DNA of 64,000 nucleotides from Geothrix oryzisoli. GTDB lineage: Bacteria > Acidobacteriota > Holophagae > Holophagales > Holophagaceae. Positions 27,229 to 36,712 of the stretch are shown one piece after another; positions within the stretch are counted from its first letter, which is position 1, and each line of letters starts with the position of its first letter. Under the pieces are notes generated by a model that made no database searches, was not told the DNA's origin, and was given only the letters and a program-made list of their open reading frames with translations. Where the stretch lies: the NCBI RefSeq assembly GCF_022808865.1, contig NZ_JAKZLB010000003.1:439875-503874 (forward strand). The letters are read 5' to 3'. A program made the translations under genes and the position numbers.

Positions 27229-29205
27229 TCAGTGCCCTTCCTCCACGGGCAGTGGCGGCAATGCTCCATGGGTCGTGCAGTATTCCGTCGGCTCGGTACC
27301 GGAGATGAAGAACTCGTCCTGCTGTTGAGGGCATTCTTCCCGGGCCAGGAGCCCCGTGGTGGGGTCGATCTTGAGGGTCAGGACGGTCTCAGGCCTGGAG
27401 AAATCCATCTCGGGCCGCGAGGTGACGACCTTGCTCATGAACCGCTCCCAGATGGGGGCTGCGACAGCCCCTCCCGTGAACCCTTTCCCGCCCGACTTGG
27501 GCTGGTCGTGCCCGATCCAGATGCCCGTGACCAGGTTCGGGGTATAGCCGACGAACCAGGCGTCCACATAGTTGTCCGTGGTACCCGTCTTCCCAGCGGA
27601 AGGATGAGCCTGGCTGAACGGGCGAAGGGACTTGGCGGTGCCATAGATCAGGACATCCTTCAGCATCTGCGTGGTAATGAAGGAAGCTGCTGGCGACAGC
27701 ACCTGGGAGAGGACCGGAGGGTTCTCGATCCAGGTCTGGCGTTTGCGGTCATAGATCCGGAGGATGGTCCGGGCTTCGGCCTTCATGCCTCCGGTGGCCA
27801 GCGGGGTGTAGGCCTGGGCCAGGTCCTTCAGGGTGACTTCATCCGTTCCCAGCGCCAGCGAGAGGCCGTTCTGGGCATGCAGCGAGAGGCCCATCTTCCC
27901 GGCGAGATCCACAAAGGCCGGCACTCCGACGGCCTCCAGCACCTTGACCGTGATGATGTTGTCGGAGTGAGCCAAGGCCTGCCTGAGGGAGAGTTCACCA
28001 AAGCGTTCGCGGCCATAGTTCTGGGGTGTCCAGACCTGACCCTTCCCGGCATCGTAGGCCACGGGTTCATCACTCCAGAGGCTCGCTGCCGTGACGCCCT
28101 TCTCCAGGGCCGCGGCGTAGATGAGGGGCTTGATCGCCGAGCCGGGCTGACGCTTGGAGATGAAGGCCCGGTTGATGGCGTTCTGGACCCCATCCACGTC
28201 CCCGACAGCGGCAAGGACATCGCCTGTGGTGGGATCCAGACAGACCAGAGCGCCCTGCAGCCCAGGAGAGAGGCGTCTGACGCCATCCCGCAGGGTTCGT
28301 TCAGCTTGGCGTTGCAGGTCCAGGTCGAGGGCGGCGATCACCTCCAGACCGCCTTGTTCAACCACCTCGGCTCCCAGGCGCCCGACCAATTGCGCCCGAA
28401 TTTGTGCCAGGTACTGCGGGGCCTGCCCCAAGGGACGCGTGGCGGCGCCGTGGGCCTGGAGCGCCCGTTTCCGCTGGGACGAGATGAGCCGGAGATCCTC
28501 CATGCGCTTCAGGACGACATCCCTCCGTCCCGCCACCTCCACCGGCTTGCCGAAGGGATTGTAGCGGCCTGGGTTCTTCGGCACACCCGCCAGGAGAATG
28601 CACTCGCCCTCGGTCAGTTCTTCCGGGCTCTTGTCGAAGTAGAGGCGGGCCGCCTGAGCGATGCCCTGGGCGCCGTTCCCGAAATAGATCTCATTGAAGT
28701 ACATCTCCAGGATCTGGGGCTTGGTGTACCGCTTCTCGAATTCCAGGGCCAGCTTGGCTTCCTCGAGTTTCCGGTCCAGGGTCCGGGCCGAGGTCAGGTA
28801 CTTGTTCTTGATCAGCTGTTGGGTGATGGTCGAGCCGCCTTCAGCCATTTTCCCTTTGAGCACATCTTTGACCGCAGCCCGGGCGATGCTCCGGTAATCG
28901 ATGCCGCCGTGCTCGTAGAACCTGGCATCCTCCACAGCCAACAACGCTTGCTGGAGGAAGCTGGGAATCCGCTCAAGAGAGACCCAGTAGCGGTTCTGGG
29001 GCGGAATACGGCCCACGTACCGGCCGTGGCTGTCCAGAACCGTGACGGAAGTGATCCCGGCCGGCAGAGGGGGGAAGGTCGCGACGTTGTTCTGGGCCGG
29101 TTGCCCCAAGGCTGCCAGGCCCTGAACAAGACCCAACACCAGAAGCACCGGACGACTCCAACGACCTCGGTGGGGTTGTTTCAAATGGGCCAAGGTCAGA
29201 ATCAT
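27229..29205 (-). CDS. Class A penicillin-binding protein (glycosyltransferase + transpeptidase)
   Basis: A 658-aa bifunctional peptidoglycan synthase. A hydrophobic N-terminal anchor (PVLLVLGLVQGLAALG) is followed by the GT51 domain with VEDARFYEHGGIDYRSIARA, GGSTITQQLIKN and KLEEAKLALEFEKRYTKPQI. The transpeptidase domain has the active-site Ser at about residue 356 (SAIK, as SxxK), the SDN motif (AHSDNIITVK) and KTGTTDN. It polymerises and cross-links the cell wall in the periplasm. It is short for PBP1A and ends soon after the KTG region. The ATG at 29205 abuts AAGGA, so the true start may lie a few codons further in. Confidence 0.94.
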   Translation of the reverse strand: MILTLAHLKQPHRGRWSRPVLLVLGLVQGLAALGQPAQNNVATFPPLPAGITSVTVLDSHGRYVGRIPPQNRYWVSLERIPSFLQQALLAVEDARFYEHGGIDYRSIARAAVKDVLKGKMAEGGSTITQQLIKNKYLTSARTLDRKLEEAKLALEFEKRYTKPQILEMYFNEIYFGNGAQGIAQAARLYFDKSPEELTEGECILLAGVPKNPGRYNPFGKPVEVAGRRDVVLKRMEDLRLISSQRKRALQAHGAATRPLGQAPQYLAQIRAQLVGRLGAEVVEQGGLEVIAALDLDLQRQAERTLRDGVRRLSPGLQGALVCLDPTTGDVLAAVGDVDGVQNAINRAFISKRQPGSAIKPLIYAAALEKGVTAASLWSDEPVAYDAGKGQVWTPQNYGRERFGELSLRQALAHSDNIITVKVLEAVGVPAFVDLAGKMGLSLHAQNGLSLALGTDEVTLKDLAQAYTPLATGGMKAEARTILRIYDRKRQTWIENPPVLSQVLSPAASFITTQMLKDVLIYGTAKSLRPFSQAHPSAGKTGTTDNYVDAWFVGYTPNLVTGIWIGHDQPKSGGKGFTGGAVAAPIWERFMSKVVTSRPEMDFSRPETVLTLKIDPTTGLLAREECPQQQDEFFISGTEPTEYCTTHGALPPLPVEEGH

Positions 29206-29266
29206 TCCTTCATCCGATGAGTCACCTGCTCACATCATCATCAGTCTTCCCATGGCGTTGAACAAC

Positions 29267-29300
29267 GTAGGGCTAACGGGATTTGAGCCCGCGCTATCCC
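29267..29300 (-). other. tRNA 3'-end remnant, candidate attachment site
   Basis: Positions 29267-29286 (gtagggctaacgggatttga) are identical to the 3' end of tRNA-Glu at 51672-51691 and in the same orientation. The similarity extends to 27 of 30 bases, the three differences being transitions. On the minus strand it forms a T-arm and the 3' acceptor strand, but no CCA and no matching 5' half are present, so it is not a working tRNA. It lies between two minus-strand genes. Best read as an attachment-site copy left by integration into tRNA-Glu, or a decayed tRNA copy. Confidence 0.55.
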
Positions 29301-29328
29301 GGTGATGACGCCCTGGCAGCGGGGTTGG

Positions 29329-32300
29329 TCATTCCAGATGGATCCAGGCAATGCTACGAAGGGGTACAAGCCAGGAGGTCACGGGCATATTCTCCCGTTC
29401 AGCCAGTACTGCGGAGTACCGGCGGAGCTGATCCCGGTAGGTCGCAAGTTCCTCCTCCCCGAAGGTTCTGGAGTGCTTGAAGTCCAGGAGGTGGATGCCG
29501 TCCTCCCCCCAGACGACGAGGTCGGCGCGTCCGAGGCCGCCACTGCTGGCTGCGCCCGCGAGGGGCAATTCCGTGCGGCGGCGGAGATGGCGCCAGCCCT
29601 TGGCCTCGAATAGCTCCAGGAATCGCAGGGCGTTCTCGCGGGCGTGGGCCACAGGCGGGGCGCTGTCGAGGCAGGCCTGGAAGGCCTCCGGAACCTCCCA
29701 GCGCACCAGGAGGTCTCGGAGGAAGGCATGCATGGCTTCTCCCTCCTGGCGGGCCTTGCTGCGGGTGTCGCCGGGAAGGTCGTCATGGGCGTCGGCAGGC
29801 AGGGTGGTGTCGGCCAGGGCTGTTCTCGCAGGCGGTGGCTTCGGCGTGAGGGTGACGCGTGAGGGCAGGGGTACCGGCCTCGGTGCATCTGTCAGTGCTA
29901 TCCAGTCCGGGTGGGCGCTGGCCAGGACCTGGCCCCACTTCGCCCAGGTCTTGAACTCACTGGGGGGCTTGGGCTCCTTGGGATCCTTGGGCTCCTGGAG
30001 CAGCACGCAGAGGCGCCCCTTGGCCCGGGTGAGGGCCACGTAGAGCAGGTTCAGTTCGTCGCGCTTCTGCTTGGACTCCACCAGGGGCTTGAGGTCGTCA
30101 TAGGCGCGCCCGGTGTGGTTTCCCAGCTTCCAGGCGAACAGCAGTTCGCCTGATTCGGTCCAGGTGCGCAGGTCGCCCTTTCGGAATCGGCGCGGATCGG
30201 TATTCAGCAAGGGAAGGATGACATCGTCATACTCCAGCCCCTTGCTGCCGTGAGCCGTCTGGATGAGCAGGTCTGCGTCTTCGACAGAGGCGGGCAGGTC
30301 ACCCCGCTCCAGGCCATTCCGCTCGTCATCCAGCAGAGCGTAGGCCACGGAAGGGCTGGCGGGCAGGTCCTGCAACTTGGCGAGCAGTCCGGCCAGGTTG
30401 CGCCGGGCCCGCAGGGGTTCCAGCGCACCATGCACCTCCAGGGCCGCGATGGCCTGGAGCAGGGCGCCGTGGCGCAGCAGGCGACCTGCGATGGTCTGCG
30501 TGGAGGCCTGCCGCAGGTCGACGAGGAATTGGGCAGCGTCTCGATGTGCTTCCGGCAGGCGCTCAGGATCGAGTTGACCCAGGCCAGGCAGTCCGTGACG
30601 GCCTTCGCTGCCTCGGGCCAGCGCCGCCAGCTCGGCATCGGTCAGGCCTGCGACTTGGCGCAGCAAGGCCGCACAGGGGATGGGTCGCTCGGGGTGCGCC
30701 ACGGCCTCCAGGGCCGCCAGGATGAGCCGTACGCCGGGACTGTCCCAGAAACCCTCCTTGGCCACCACGTAGGGCTGGATGCCCTGGGCCTTGAGGCGCT
30801 GGAGGAGGCCTGGCAGGCGCGTGCGCTGCTTGAGCAGGAGCGCCCGGGTACGGCTGCCGGTCTTCGGGAGAACGCCGAGGGACTCAGTCCAGCCGGCCTC
30901 CCGGGAGAGGCCCGAGATCCAATCCGCCAAGGCCGGAAGATCGCCCGAAGTTGAGGGCGCAGGCGTGCGGACCAGCCCCAACGGAGGCCCCGATGCCACA
31001 ACAGGTACCTGGGCACCGTCGAGATCGCCGACCGTGGGATCCAGCAGCGGCCAGACCTGGTCCACATAGGTATTGGCCAGGGCCACGATCTCGGGCGTGG
31101 AACGGAAGTTGGACGCGAGGCGAAAGGCACCCTCACCCGCTGCGGCCAGCCGATCCCGCAGCAGGTCGGGATCACCGCCGCGGAAGCCGTAGATGGCCTG
31201 CTTCACATCGCCCACGCGCACCATGCGCTCGGCACCGAGGGCCTCTAGGAAGGCATCCTGAACTTTGGAAGTGTCCTGGTACTCGTCCACCAACAGCAGC
31301 TTGGGTGCGGGCGTCTCCAGGCCGTGGGTTAGGAGGTTGTCCAAGGCCTTGCGAACCAAGTCCCCGAAGGTGGCCAGTGCCTGGGCCTGCTTCTCCCCTT
31401 CGAAGCGCTGCAGCGCGTTCACCAGCAGGCAGCGCAGCCAGGCTTCCAGCGCGGTGGCCACCGGCTTGAGGGTTGCCATCGCGTCACAGAAGGCGTCGGA
31501 GTAGTAGGCAGGGGGCGGGTTCGACACGCGCCCGCTCTGGGCTTGGGCCCAGCGGAGGTTCGCCTGAAGATCGGCGTTGTCGAGGGGGACCGGGAGGAGG
31601 TTCTCCTTCTTGAAGTTGTGGAGGCCCTTGCCGCTGGGGCGCTTGGCCAGCTCTTCATCCGCCGCGAAGGGTGCCAGTGCGGCCCGAGCCTCGGATAGGG
31701 CATGGGTCAGGGCGTTGCGGTGGTGGCTGGGGTCCTCACCCATCAGGTGCCCAAGGGCGTCCAGGTGGTTGTCGAAGCCCTGGGACAGCGCCTCCCAGTT
31801 CTGCTCGGCCCAGGCCAGCAGCAACCGGGCGGGCACCTCATCGGGATGACCGGAGGGCAGGGTCAGTGACTCGCGCACCGTCAGCCGCAGCAGCCGCAGC
31901 AGGGAGGGATGACGCACATCGAGGATGGTGTCGTTGCTGCCCTCACCCTTGCTCAGCACGCGCATGGCCAGGCTGTGGATGGTGGACACCTGCAGCAGTT
32001 CGGCTTCCCGTCGTACGCGGCGCCAGAAGGCGCGGGCCTTCGCAGGGGACGCAATCCAGGGCGCACTCACCCAGTGGGCGGCGGCTTGGGCCACCTCCCC
32101 GGCAGACTTCTTCAGGTGCTGGATGGCGGGCAGGTCCTTGAGAATGGCTTCGAGGTCCTTGGCCACGGGTGCCTCGAGGTGGGGCAGCAGTTGCTGCCAC
32201 GCGGCCTCATCCAAGGCCGACAGCAGGTCCAGGGGGCGGAGTAGCCGCTCGCGCAGGTCCGCCGCCGAAGTCTCGCTGAAGGTGGTGGCCAGGACCTCCC

Positions 32301-32436
32301 AAGGGCGGATGTCGCCGCGCCCCAGCCTGGCAGTCACCAGCACCGTGAGGGTGAAGGTCTTGCCGGATCCCGCGCTGGCACTCACCACCAGCGACTGGTC
32401 GAGGATGCGGGGATCGCTCAGGTCGAGGGTACGCAT
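29329..32436 (-). CDS. addA: UvrD/RecB-type helicase-nuclease, AddA-like
   Basis: A 1035-aa superfamily 1 helicase with a C-terminal nuclease. Walker A is VSASAGSGKTFTL near residue 17, motif II is LLLVDEYQDTSKVQ, motif III follows (GDVKQAIYGFRGGDP), motif V is QTAHGSKGLEYDDVILP and motif VI LLYVALTRAKGRL. The last 130 residues have a PD-(D/E)xK nuclease core (GRADLVVW and HLLDFKHSRTF). With the partner just upstream it forms a double-strand-break resection complex of the AddAB/RecBCD class. The ATG at 32436 lies one base after the TGA of the partner gene (TGACATG), so translation is coupled; a longer frame from 32454 overlaps that gene. High GC, unlike the debris to its right. Confidence 0.9.
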   Translation of the reverse strand: MRTLDLSDPRILDQSLVVSASAGSGKTFTLTVLVTARLGRGDIRPWEVLATTFSETSAADLRERLLRPLDLLSALDEAAWQQLLPHLEAPVAKDLEAILKDLPAIQHLKKSAGEVAQAAAHWVSAPWIASPAKARAFWRRVRREAELLQVSTIHSLAMRVLSKGEGSNDTILDVRHPSLLRLLRLTVRESLTLPSGHPDEVPARLLLAWAEQNWEALSQGFDNHLDALGHLMGEDPSHHRNALTHALSEARAALAPFAADEELAKRPSGKGLHNFKKENLLPVPLDNADLQANLRWAQAQSGRVSNPPPAYYSDAFCDAMATLKPVATALEAWLRCLLVNALQRFEGEKQAQALATFGDLVRKALDNLLTHGLETPAPKLLLVDEYQDTSKVQDAFLEALGAERMVRVGDVKQAIYGFRGGDPDLLRDRLAAAGEGAFRLASNFRSTPEIVALANTYVDQVWPLLDPTVGDLDGAQVPVVASGPPLGLVRTPAPSTSGDLPALADWISGLSREAGWTESLGVLPKTGSRTRALLLKQRTRLPGLLQRLKAQGIQPYVVAKEGFWDSPGVRLILAALEAVAHPERPIPCAALLRQVAGLTDAELAALARGSEGRHGLPGLGQLDPERLPEAHRDAAQFLVDLRQASTQTIAGRLLRHGALLQAIAALEVHGALEPLRARRNLAGLLAKLQDLPASPSVAYALLDDERNGLERGDLPASVEDADLLIQTAHGSKGLEYDDVILPLLNTDPRRFRKGDLRTWTESGELLFAWKLGNHTGRAYDDLKPLVESKQKRDELNLLYVALTRAKGRLCVLLQEPKDPKEPKPPSEFKTWAKWGQVLASAHPDWIALTDAPRPVPLPSRVTLTPKPPPARTALADTTLPADAHDDLPGDTRSKARQEGEAMHAFLRDLLVRWEVPEAFQACLDSAPPVAHARENALRFLELFEAKGWRHLRRRTELPLAGAASSGGLGRADLVVWGEDGIHLLDFKHSRTFGEEELATYRDQLRRYSAVLAERENMPVTSWLVPLRSIAWIHLE

Positions 32437-32437
32437 G

Positions 32438-35389
32438 TCAGTCCCCCTCCCCATCGGTCTCGACGGTCACATCGACGGGGCGTCCGCAGAGGGCCGCCAA
32501 CTGGCACTGGCTGCAGTGCTCGCCAGGCGTGGGTGGGAAATCTCCCGACTCCAGCCGCGCATCGAAGCGGGCAAGGTTCGTCAGCAGCTTCTCGCGCCAG
32601 AACCCTTCGGGTCCCGCTTCGGCAAGGGTGGCCAAGTGCTTGGTGAAGGGCCTTGGCTCATCCTCCTTCAGGGGAAACAGTACCGCCGTGGCCCGTTCGC
32701 CCGGGTAGACCTGCTCCGCGAGGAGCATGTAGAGCGGGGTCTGGAGGTGCGACGAGAAGGGTGCCTCGTCCTCGGCGTAGGCCTTGAGGTAGGTCTCCTT
32801 CGAGGTTTTGTAGTCCACCACGCGCAGGAAGGAGAGGCCGTCACTGGTCCAGCGCTCAATGCGATCCACCTTGCCGCTGACCGCGAGTACCTGACCGCCG
32901 CCCAGGTCCAGGTTGACTGGTCCCAGGCTGCCCTCAAGGGCCAAGAGGGTTCGGCGCCACCTTTCGGGCGGGGGCGCCGCAGCCTTCTTAGTCTTCGGAG
33001 CGGATTGACGCGCTGGATCGAGCAACCCGATTTCCCCCTTGTCTGGGACTTCCGCCTGGACATCCCGCATCAGGCCTGCGGCAAGATTTGGCAGAAGTGA
33101 TTCCAGACGGAGTACGGCCTGGGGCCACTGCTCCTGCGGGATGTGTCGGTCCAGTTCCTTCAGCCACAGGTCCTGGTGGTCCTGCCAAAGGGATTGCAGA
33201 TGGGGAATGAGGTCATCGGCTCCGGCCTCCGGACCCAGGCCCAGTGCCGTCTGGAAGGCGGCAGGCCAGTCCTCCATTCCCACGAAGGGCATCAGGGCCT
33301 CTTCCAAAATGTGGTGGACGAGGATGCCCACAGCCATGGACATCCGGGTGCGCGCATCGAAGGTCTGCAGGCCCCACACCCGCTCGGCGAGTGAGCGGAA
33401 GGGGCACTTGGCGAGGCCCTCGAGCGCCGTGGGACTGGCGCTGTCCTGTCCCTTGAGCCAGGCGGCGCGGAGCCCCGGTGCACGGTCGAAGTCGGGCGCC
33501 TCCGCCAGCAGCGCATCGCTGGCTGTGCAGGCCTGGGCGGCGGTGGCCCGTGCCTGGTGTTGAGGTGACTGATCGTGGCCTTCCCAGCGCCAGCGTAAGC
33601 GGCTGTGCAGCACCGCTTCAGGACGCCACGGGGCCGCGCCTTCCAGTGCTGTCCAGAAGGGTCCCTGGGAGGTCGTGCGGCCATCCTCATCCTGGGCGGG
33701 ACTGAGCACCACCAGGCGCTCTCGGGTCATGGCCAGCACCTTGTTGAAGGCGTAGGCCTCCTGCTGGAAGGCACGTGGAATCTGATCGCCATGCTCGCTG
33801 CGAGGTAGCCAGAACCGCTGCAGGGCAGGGGGGAAGGTGGCCGTCGGTTCCGCCTGACTCCATGCGAGCAGCGCCTTGTTGATGGCGGCCTTACGGTCGC
33901 CGTCCAGGTCGGGGTTCTCGGCGGGACGGCTTGGCCAGGCCCCTTCGGAGAGGTCGAGGATCAGGGTGGCGCGGGCGCCGTTCCAGTCGTCGAGGATCGT
34001 GCCGGGGGTCACCAGGCGCAGGCCCTCGACGGCTCGTGGGATCTCGCTGCTTCGCGCCGCATCGAGAAAGGCTTCCAGCGCCAGGAGCATGTCGGCGAAG
34101 GTCCAGGACTCATTGCTCCAGGCCTCCTTGAGCAGGCCAAGCGGTGAGTAGAAATCGTCGGGATCCATGGGCAGCCGCAGCGTGGTGGCCAGGGATTCCA
34201 GGCGCTCGGCCCACCGGTGGGCCGTCTGGGTGGTGCTACGCAGCGCGGCCAGTTCCTGCCAGATGCCTTGGGCGTAGTCCTTCACGCGGTCCCGCAGGTG
34301 CATGAAGCTGCCTTCGAACGCGAGCGTTCCGCTCTGGTCAGCCAGAGCCAACGCGTCCGCCCAGTGGCGCAGGTCGTCGCGCCTCGAGGCTCGGAGCCCG
34401 GCGGACACGGCGCAGGGGTCCAGCCGTTGCACGCCCATGAGGAGGGTCCAGAGCGGGCTCCAGGCTTCGCTGGCGAGGAGGGGCAGCAGGCCGCCGCGCA
34501 CGTGGAGCGCCACGCCTTCTTCTGCCAGCAGGGGCGAGAGGAAGGCCGCCACGGTCTGAGGCTCGGGATGGATGAGGGTGATCTCAGAAGGAGGGATCCC
34601 AGCGTCCAGCCAGACGCAGACCTGTTCAATGGCATGGCGCAGCAGGTCGAGGGGACCCTCGACGAGGCCCCGCTGGAAGGTGTCCGCATGGTCCTTCAGA
34701 TCAAGGGGTCCCTCGAACAGGGATTCCAGCGCCGGCGACCAGGGGGCTGATCCCCAGCCCTCCGGTTCAGAAAGGTCGAGGTCATTGGGGAGGCTTTCGC
34801 CATGGGCTTCGAGCCCATCAAGGAACCACGCCACCAAGGGCTGGGCGCTGCCGAAGAGGCCAGAGGACTCGCCTCCTTTCTGCGCAGCCAACCTGAAGGT
34901 GGCGCCACCCAGTCCCGGCACGCAGGCCAGGGCCCGTAGGCGGGAGGGCACCAGATCACGGAGTCCGGCCTCCAGCGGTCCATCGGCCTCGGTCCGCTCA
35001 ATCCAGAGCCCCCGCTTTCCGGCCAATTCCAGGTCCACGGCCAGCCAGAGGGCCAGGTCCGGCTCCAGGTAGCCGCCCGCTTCGACCTCCTTGAGGTAGG
35101 CCTCCAGGTGGGCGAGCACGCTGGCCAAGCTGTGGGCGGCCTTGGGAAGCCCCAGGTCCAGCCCATGCTTCTGTAATTCGCGCAGGGTGGCTGGAAGTAG
35201 GCCTTGCGCCAGCAGCTCCCGGCAGGCCTGGGCGCGTGCCTTCAGCGCCTCCAGGCTGGGACCTGCTGTGCGTCCCTGGGCCTTGGCCAGTCTTCGCGCC
35301 ACCCGCAGATGCAGCATGAGGCTGACGGCACCCGACACAGGCGGTCGGGGGTCGTTCAGTAGCACGCCATCAAAGGGGTCGTAGCTCAT
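32438..35389 (-). CDS. AddB-like PD-(D/E)xK nuclease subunit
   Basis: A 983-aa protein resembling AddB/RexB. The C-terminal nuclease has VDYKTSKETYLKAYAE (motif with the catalytic Lys) and LQTPLYMLLAEQVYP. A final Cys cluster (CSQCQLAALCGRP) fits the AddB iron-sulfur site together with an earlier Cys in LAKCPFRSLAERV. An N-terminal Walker A, present in many AddB proteins, is not seen: the protein begins MSYDPFDGVLLNDPRPPVSG. The middle part retains inactivated-helicase-like sequence (TLIHPEPQTVAAFLSPLLA). It is the first gene of the two-gene operon with addA and is a structural and nuclease partner in break repair. Confidence 0.82.
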   Translation of the reverse strand: MSYDPFDGVLLNDPRPPVSGAVSLMLHLRVARRLAKAQGRTAGPSLEALKARAQACRELLAQGLLPATLRELQKHGLDLGLPKAAHSLASVLAHLEAYLKEVEAGGYLEPDLALWLAVDLELAGKRGLWIERTEADGPLEAGLRDLVPSRLRALACVPGLGGATFRLAAQKGGESSGLFGSAQPLVAWFLDGLEAHGESLPNDLDLSEPEGWGSAPWSPALESLFEGPLDLKDHADTFQRGLVEGPLDLLRHAIEQVCVWLDAGIPPSEITLIHPEPQTVAAFLSPLLAEEGVALHVRGGLLPLLASEAWSPLWTLLMGVQRLDPCAVSAGLRASRRDDLRHWADALALADQSGTLAFEGSFMHLRDRVKDYAQGIWQELAALRSTTQTAHRWAERLESLATTLRLPMDPDDFYSPLGLLKEAWSNESWTFADMLLALEAFLDAARSSEIPRAVEGLRLVTPGTILDDWNGARATLILDLSEGAWPSRPAENPDLDGDRKAAINKALLAWSQAEPTATFPPALQRFWLPRSEHGDQIPRAFQQEAYAFNKVLAMTRERLVVLSPAQDEDGRTTSQGPFWTALEGAAPWRPEAVLHSRLRWRWEGHDQSPQHQARATAAQACTASDALLAEAPDFDRAPGLRAAWLKGQDSASPTALEGLAKCPFRSLAERVWGLQTFDARTRMSMAVGILVHHILEEALMPFVGMEDWPAAFQTALGLGPEAGADDLIPHLQSLWQDHQDLWLKELDRHIPQEQWPQAVLRLESLLPNLAAGLMRDVQAEVPDKGEIGLLDPARQSAPKTKKAAAPPPERWRRTLLALEGSLGPVNLDLGGGQVLAVSGKVDRIERWTSDGLSFLRVVDYKTSKETYLKAYAEDEAPFSSHLQTPLYMLLAEQVYPGERATAVLFPLKEDEPRPFTKHLATLAEAGPEGFWREKLLTNLARFDARLESGDFPPTPGEHCSQCQLAALCGRPVDVTVETDGEGD

Positions 35390-35620
35390 GCAGGCATCTC
35401 AAGGACAGACTTGGTTCCAGATCATCCTGCCACACCGGTTTGGACAGAAATTGTCCGTGGATTCCTTGAGGCCCCTCGCTCCGCGAATGGACCAGCCGAG
35501 GAGGTCAACCTTGGCGATACGACCAGGCCACTGGGCAGATCGGCCTGCGGCTGCCGTCAGCCGTCCGACCCCAGCGGGCCCTGGTGCTGGACAGGCCAAG
35601 CGACCTCGCCATCAATTGAG

Positions 35621-35660
35621 AAAACGCTCCCCAAAATGCCCTCAAATTGGAGCGTTTTTT
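35621..35660 (+). terminator. Hairpin with T run
   Basis: AAAACGCTCC and GGAGCGTTTT form a perfect 10-bp stem around an 18-nt loop, followed by two more T. A second copy of GGAGCGTT follows directly. There is no intact upstream gene on this strand, so it may mark the end of a lost gene. Confidence 0.55.
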
Positions 35661-35708
35661 GGAGCGTTCAGTCCACTTGAAGGTGTGTTGAGCCGTCTTT
35701 ATACAAGT

Positions 35709-35735
35709 AGAGCCTAGATTTCTCTAGGCTCTTTT
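35709..35735 (+). terminator. Intrinsic terminator, perfect 10-bp stem
   Basis: AGAGCCTAGA, loop TTTC, TCTAGGCTCT, then TTT. Strong, and probably functional in both directions. It is another sign that genes once ended here. Confidence 0.7.
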
Positions 35736-35775
35736 CTGGTAGTGCAGTGAATCCTGCGGACTGACTGTCGGCCAG

Positions 35776-35950
35776 AAAATTCCCGTTTCAGGGAATTCTG
35801 CAGGGATTTCTCTCATTTCAAGGGCAACGGACCGAGGAACGGAAACGAGTAAGCGAATCCCAGCCTGTATTTCCGGGCCTTGAAAGTCTGAATTCCCTAA
35901 ACATCGGAGCAGGGAATTTCGAGGTCAGAGCAGGGAATACAGGGAATTGG
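35776..35950. repeat. Cluster of AGGGAAT repeats with a 21-bp period
   Basis: An exact 11-bp direct repeat GAGCAGGGAAT occurs at 35907-35917 and 35928-35938, exactly 21 bp apart. A further AGGGAAT lies at 35941, inverted AATTCCCT at 35891, and the near-palindrome CAGAAAATTCCC...GGGAATTCTG at 35773-35800. The phasing on one face of the helix suggests protein binding, but no neighbouring intact gene explains it. Confidence 0.45.
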
Positions 35951-36712
35951 ACGAACCCCATCATCAGGGCTGTTCATGGCGCTGCTTTCGAGGTGGATTG
36001 CGATGTCGAGCCATTCCCTCGATCTGGGTGGCCATTCTATGCGGCTGGTGGTGTGTCGACCTTTCCAGGGCGAAGATCATCCAGGAAGTCGGCCCACGGA
36101 TCAGTGAGGCCAAGTTCTCTGAGGGTGAAGAGCATCGGTTGCACCGGGGTTCCACAAGCCCTTTCGGCTTGGACGCCCGGCCTTTCGGCGCGGTCAATCA
36201 TAGTTGTCTCCGGAGGGCCGGGCTAACCGGCAAAGGAGGGTTGTCCCAAGGCGATGAACACCTTGGATACAATGAATTACGCGACTATTTCTGTAACTCT
36301 GTCAAGTGGCCACCTCTAACGACGTGGGGATTCCTATCGCCGGGCTTTCCCAGGATCTGTTGCGGCATTCGCCAGAATCGCCCCGACGCCAGCCCCGAAG
36401 AGGCCCGATATCCAGGCAGCGCCCTTGTCCACCTTCAGTTGAGGGCTTCTTGCTCGGATCCCAATAATCCCAAGCAAATCCGATCCAATACACCTCGGCC
36501 AAGGCGTTAGCCGGGGTACGCTATTCACGAAAGTATTGATGGAAACTCGACGAAAAATACTTGAGGCTATCGCGAGACACTCCAGGTTTGCAGGCATTTC
36601 GGTGGCGGCAAACTTGTAGGATCCGTTCAGAAAATCCCCTAAGGAAGGGCATTCACGGTGTGGGCTAGATGCCCCTTCGAAGGCTTCGGTACTGCACAGG
36701 ATTCAAAACGGC

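Larger units (their letters stand above)
35390..36712. other. 1.3-kb intergenic stretch of hairpins, repeats and gene debris
   Basis: No intact gene is supported. It contains two strong hairpins (35621-35660 and 35709-35735) and a cluster of AGGGAAT repeats (35776-35947). A weak reading frame on the plus strand (35947-36510) has poor protein-like composition. On the minus strand a reading to 36334 ends with a Gly/Ala-rich hydrophobic segment (GLFGAGVGAILANAAT), and a second frame beside it looks equally coding-like, which suggests a frameshifted relic. GC content is lower than in the flanking addAB genes. Confidence 0.5.

Noticed and set aside
29267..29350. Possible functional tRNA gene.
   Set aside because: Only the T-arm and 3' acceptor strand are recognisable. 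No 5' acceptor strand, proper anticodon arm or CCA.
35947..36510. 187-codon plus-strand open frame.
   Set aside because: Cys/Trp/Pro/Arg-rich composition, no ribosome-binding site and no motif; looks like chance.
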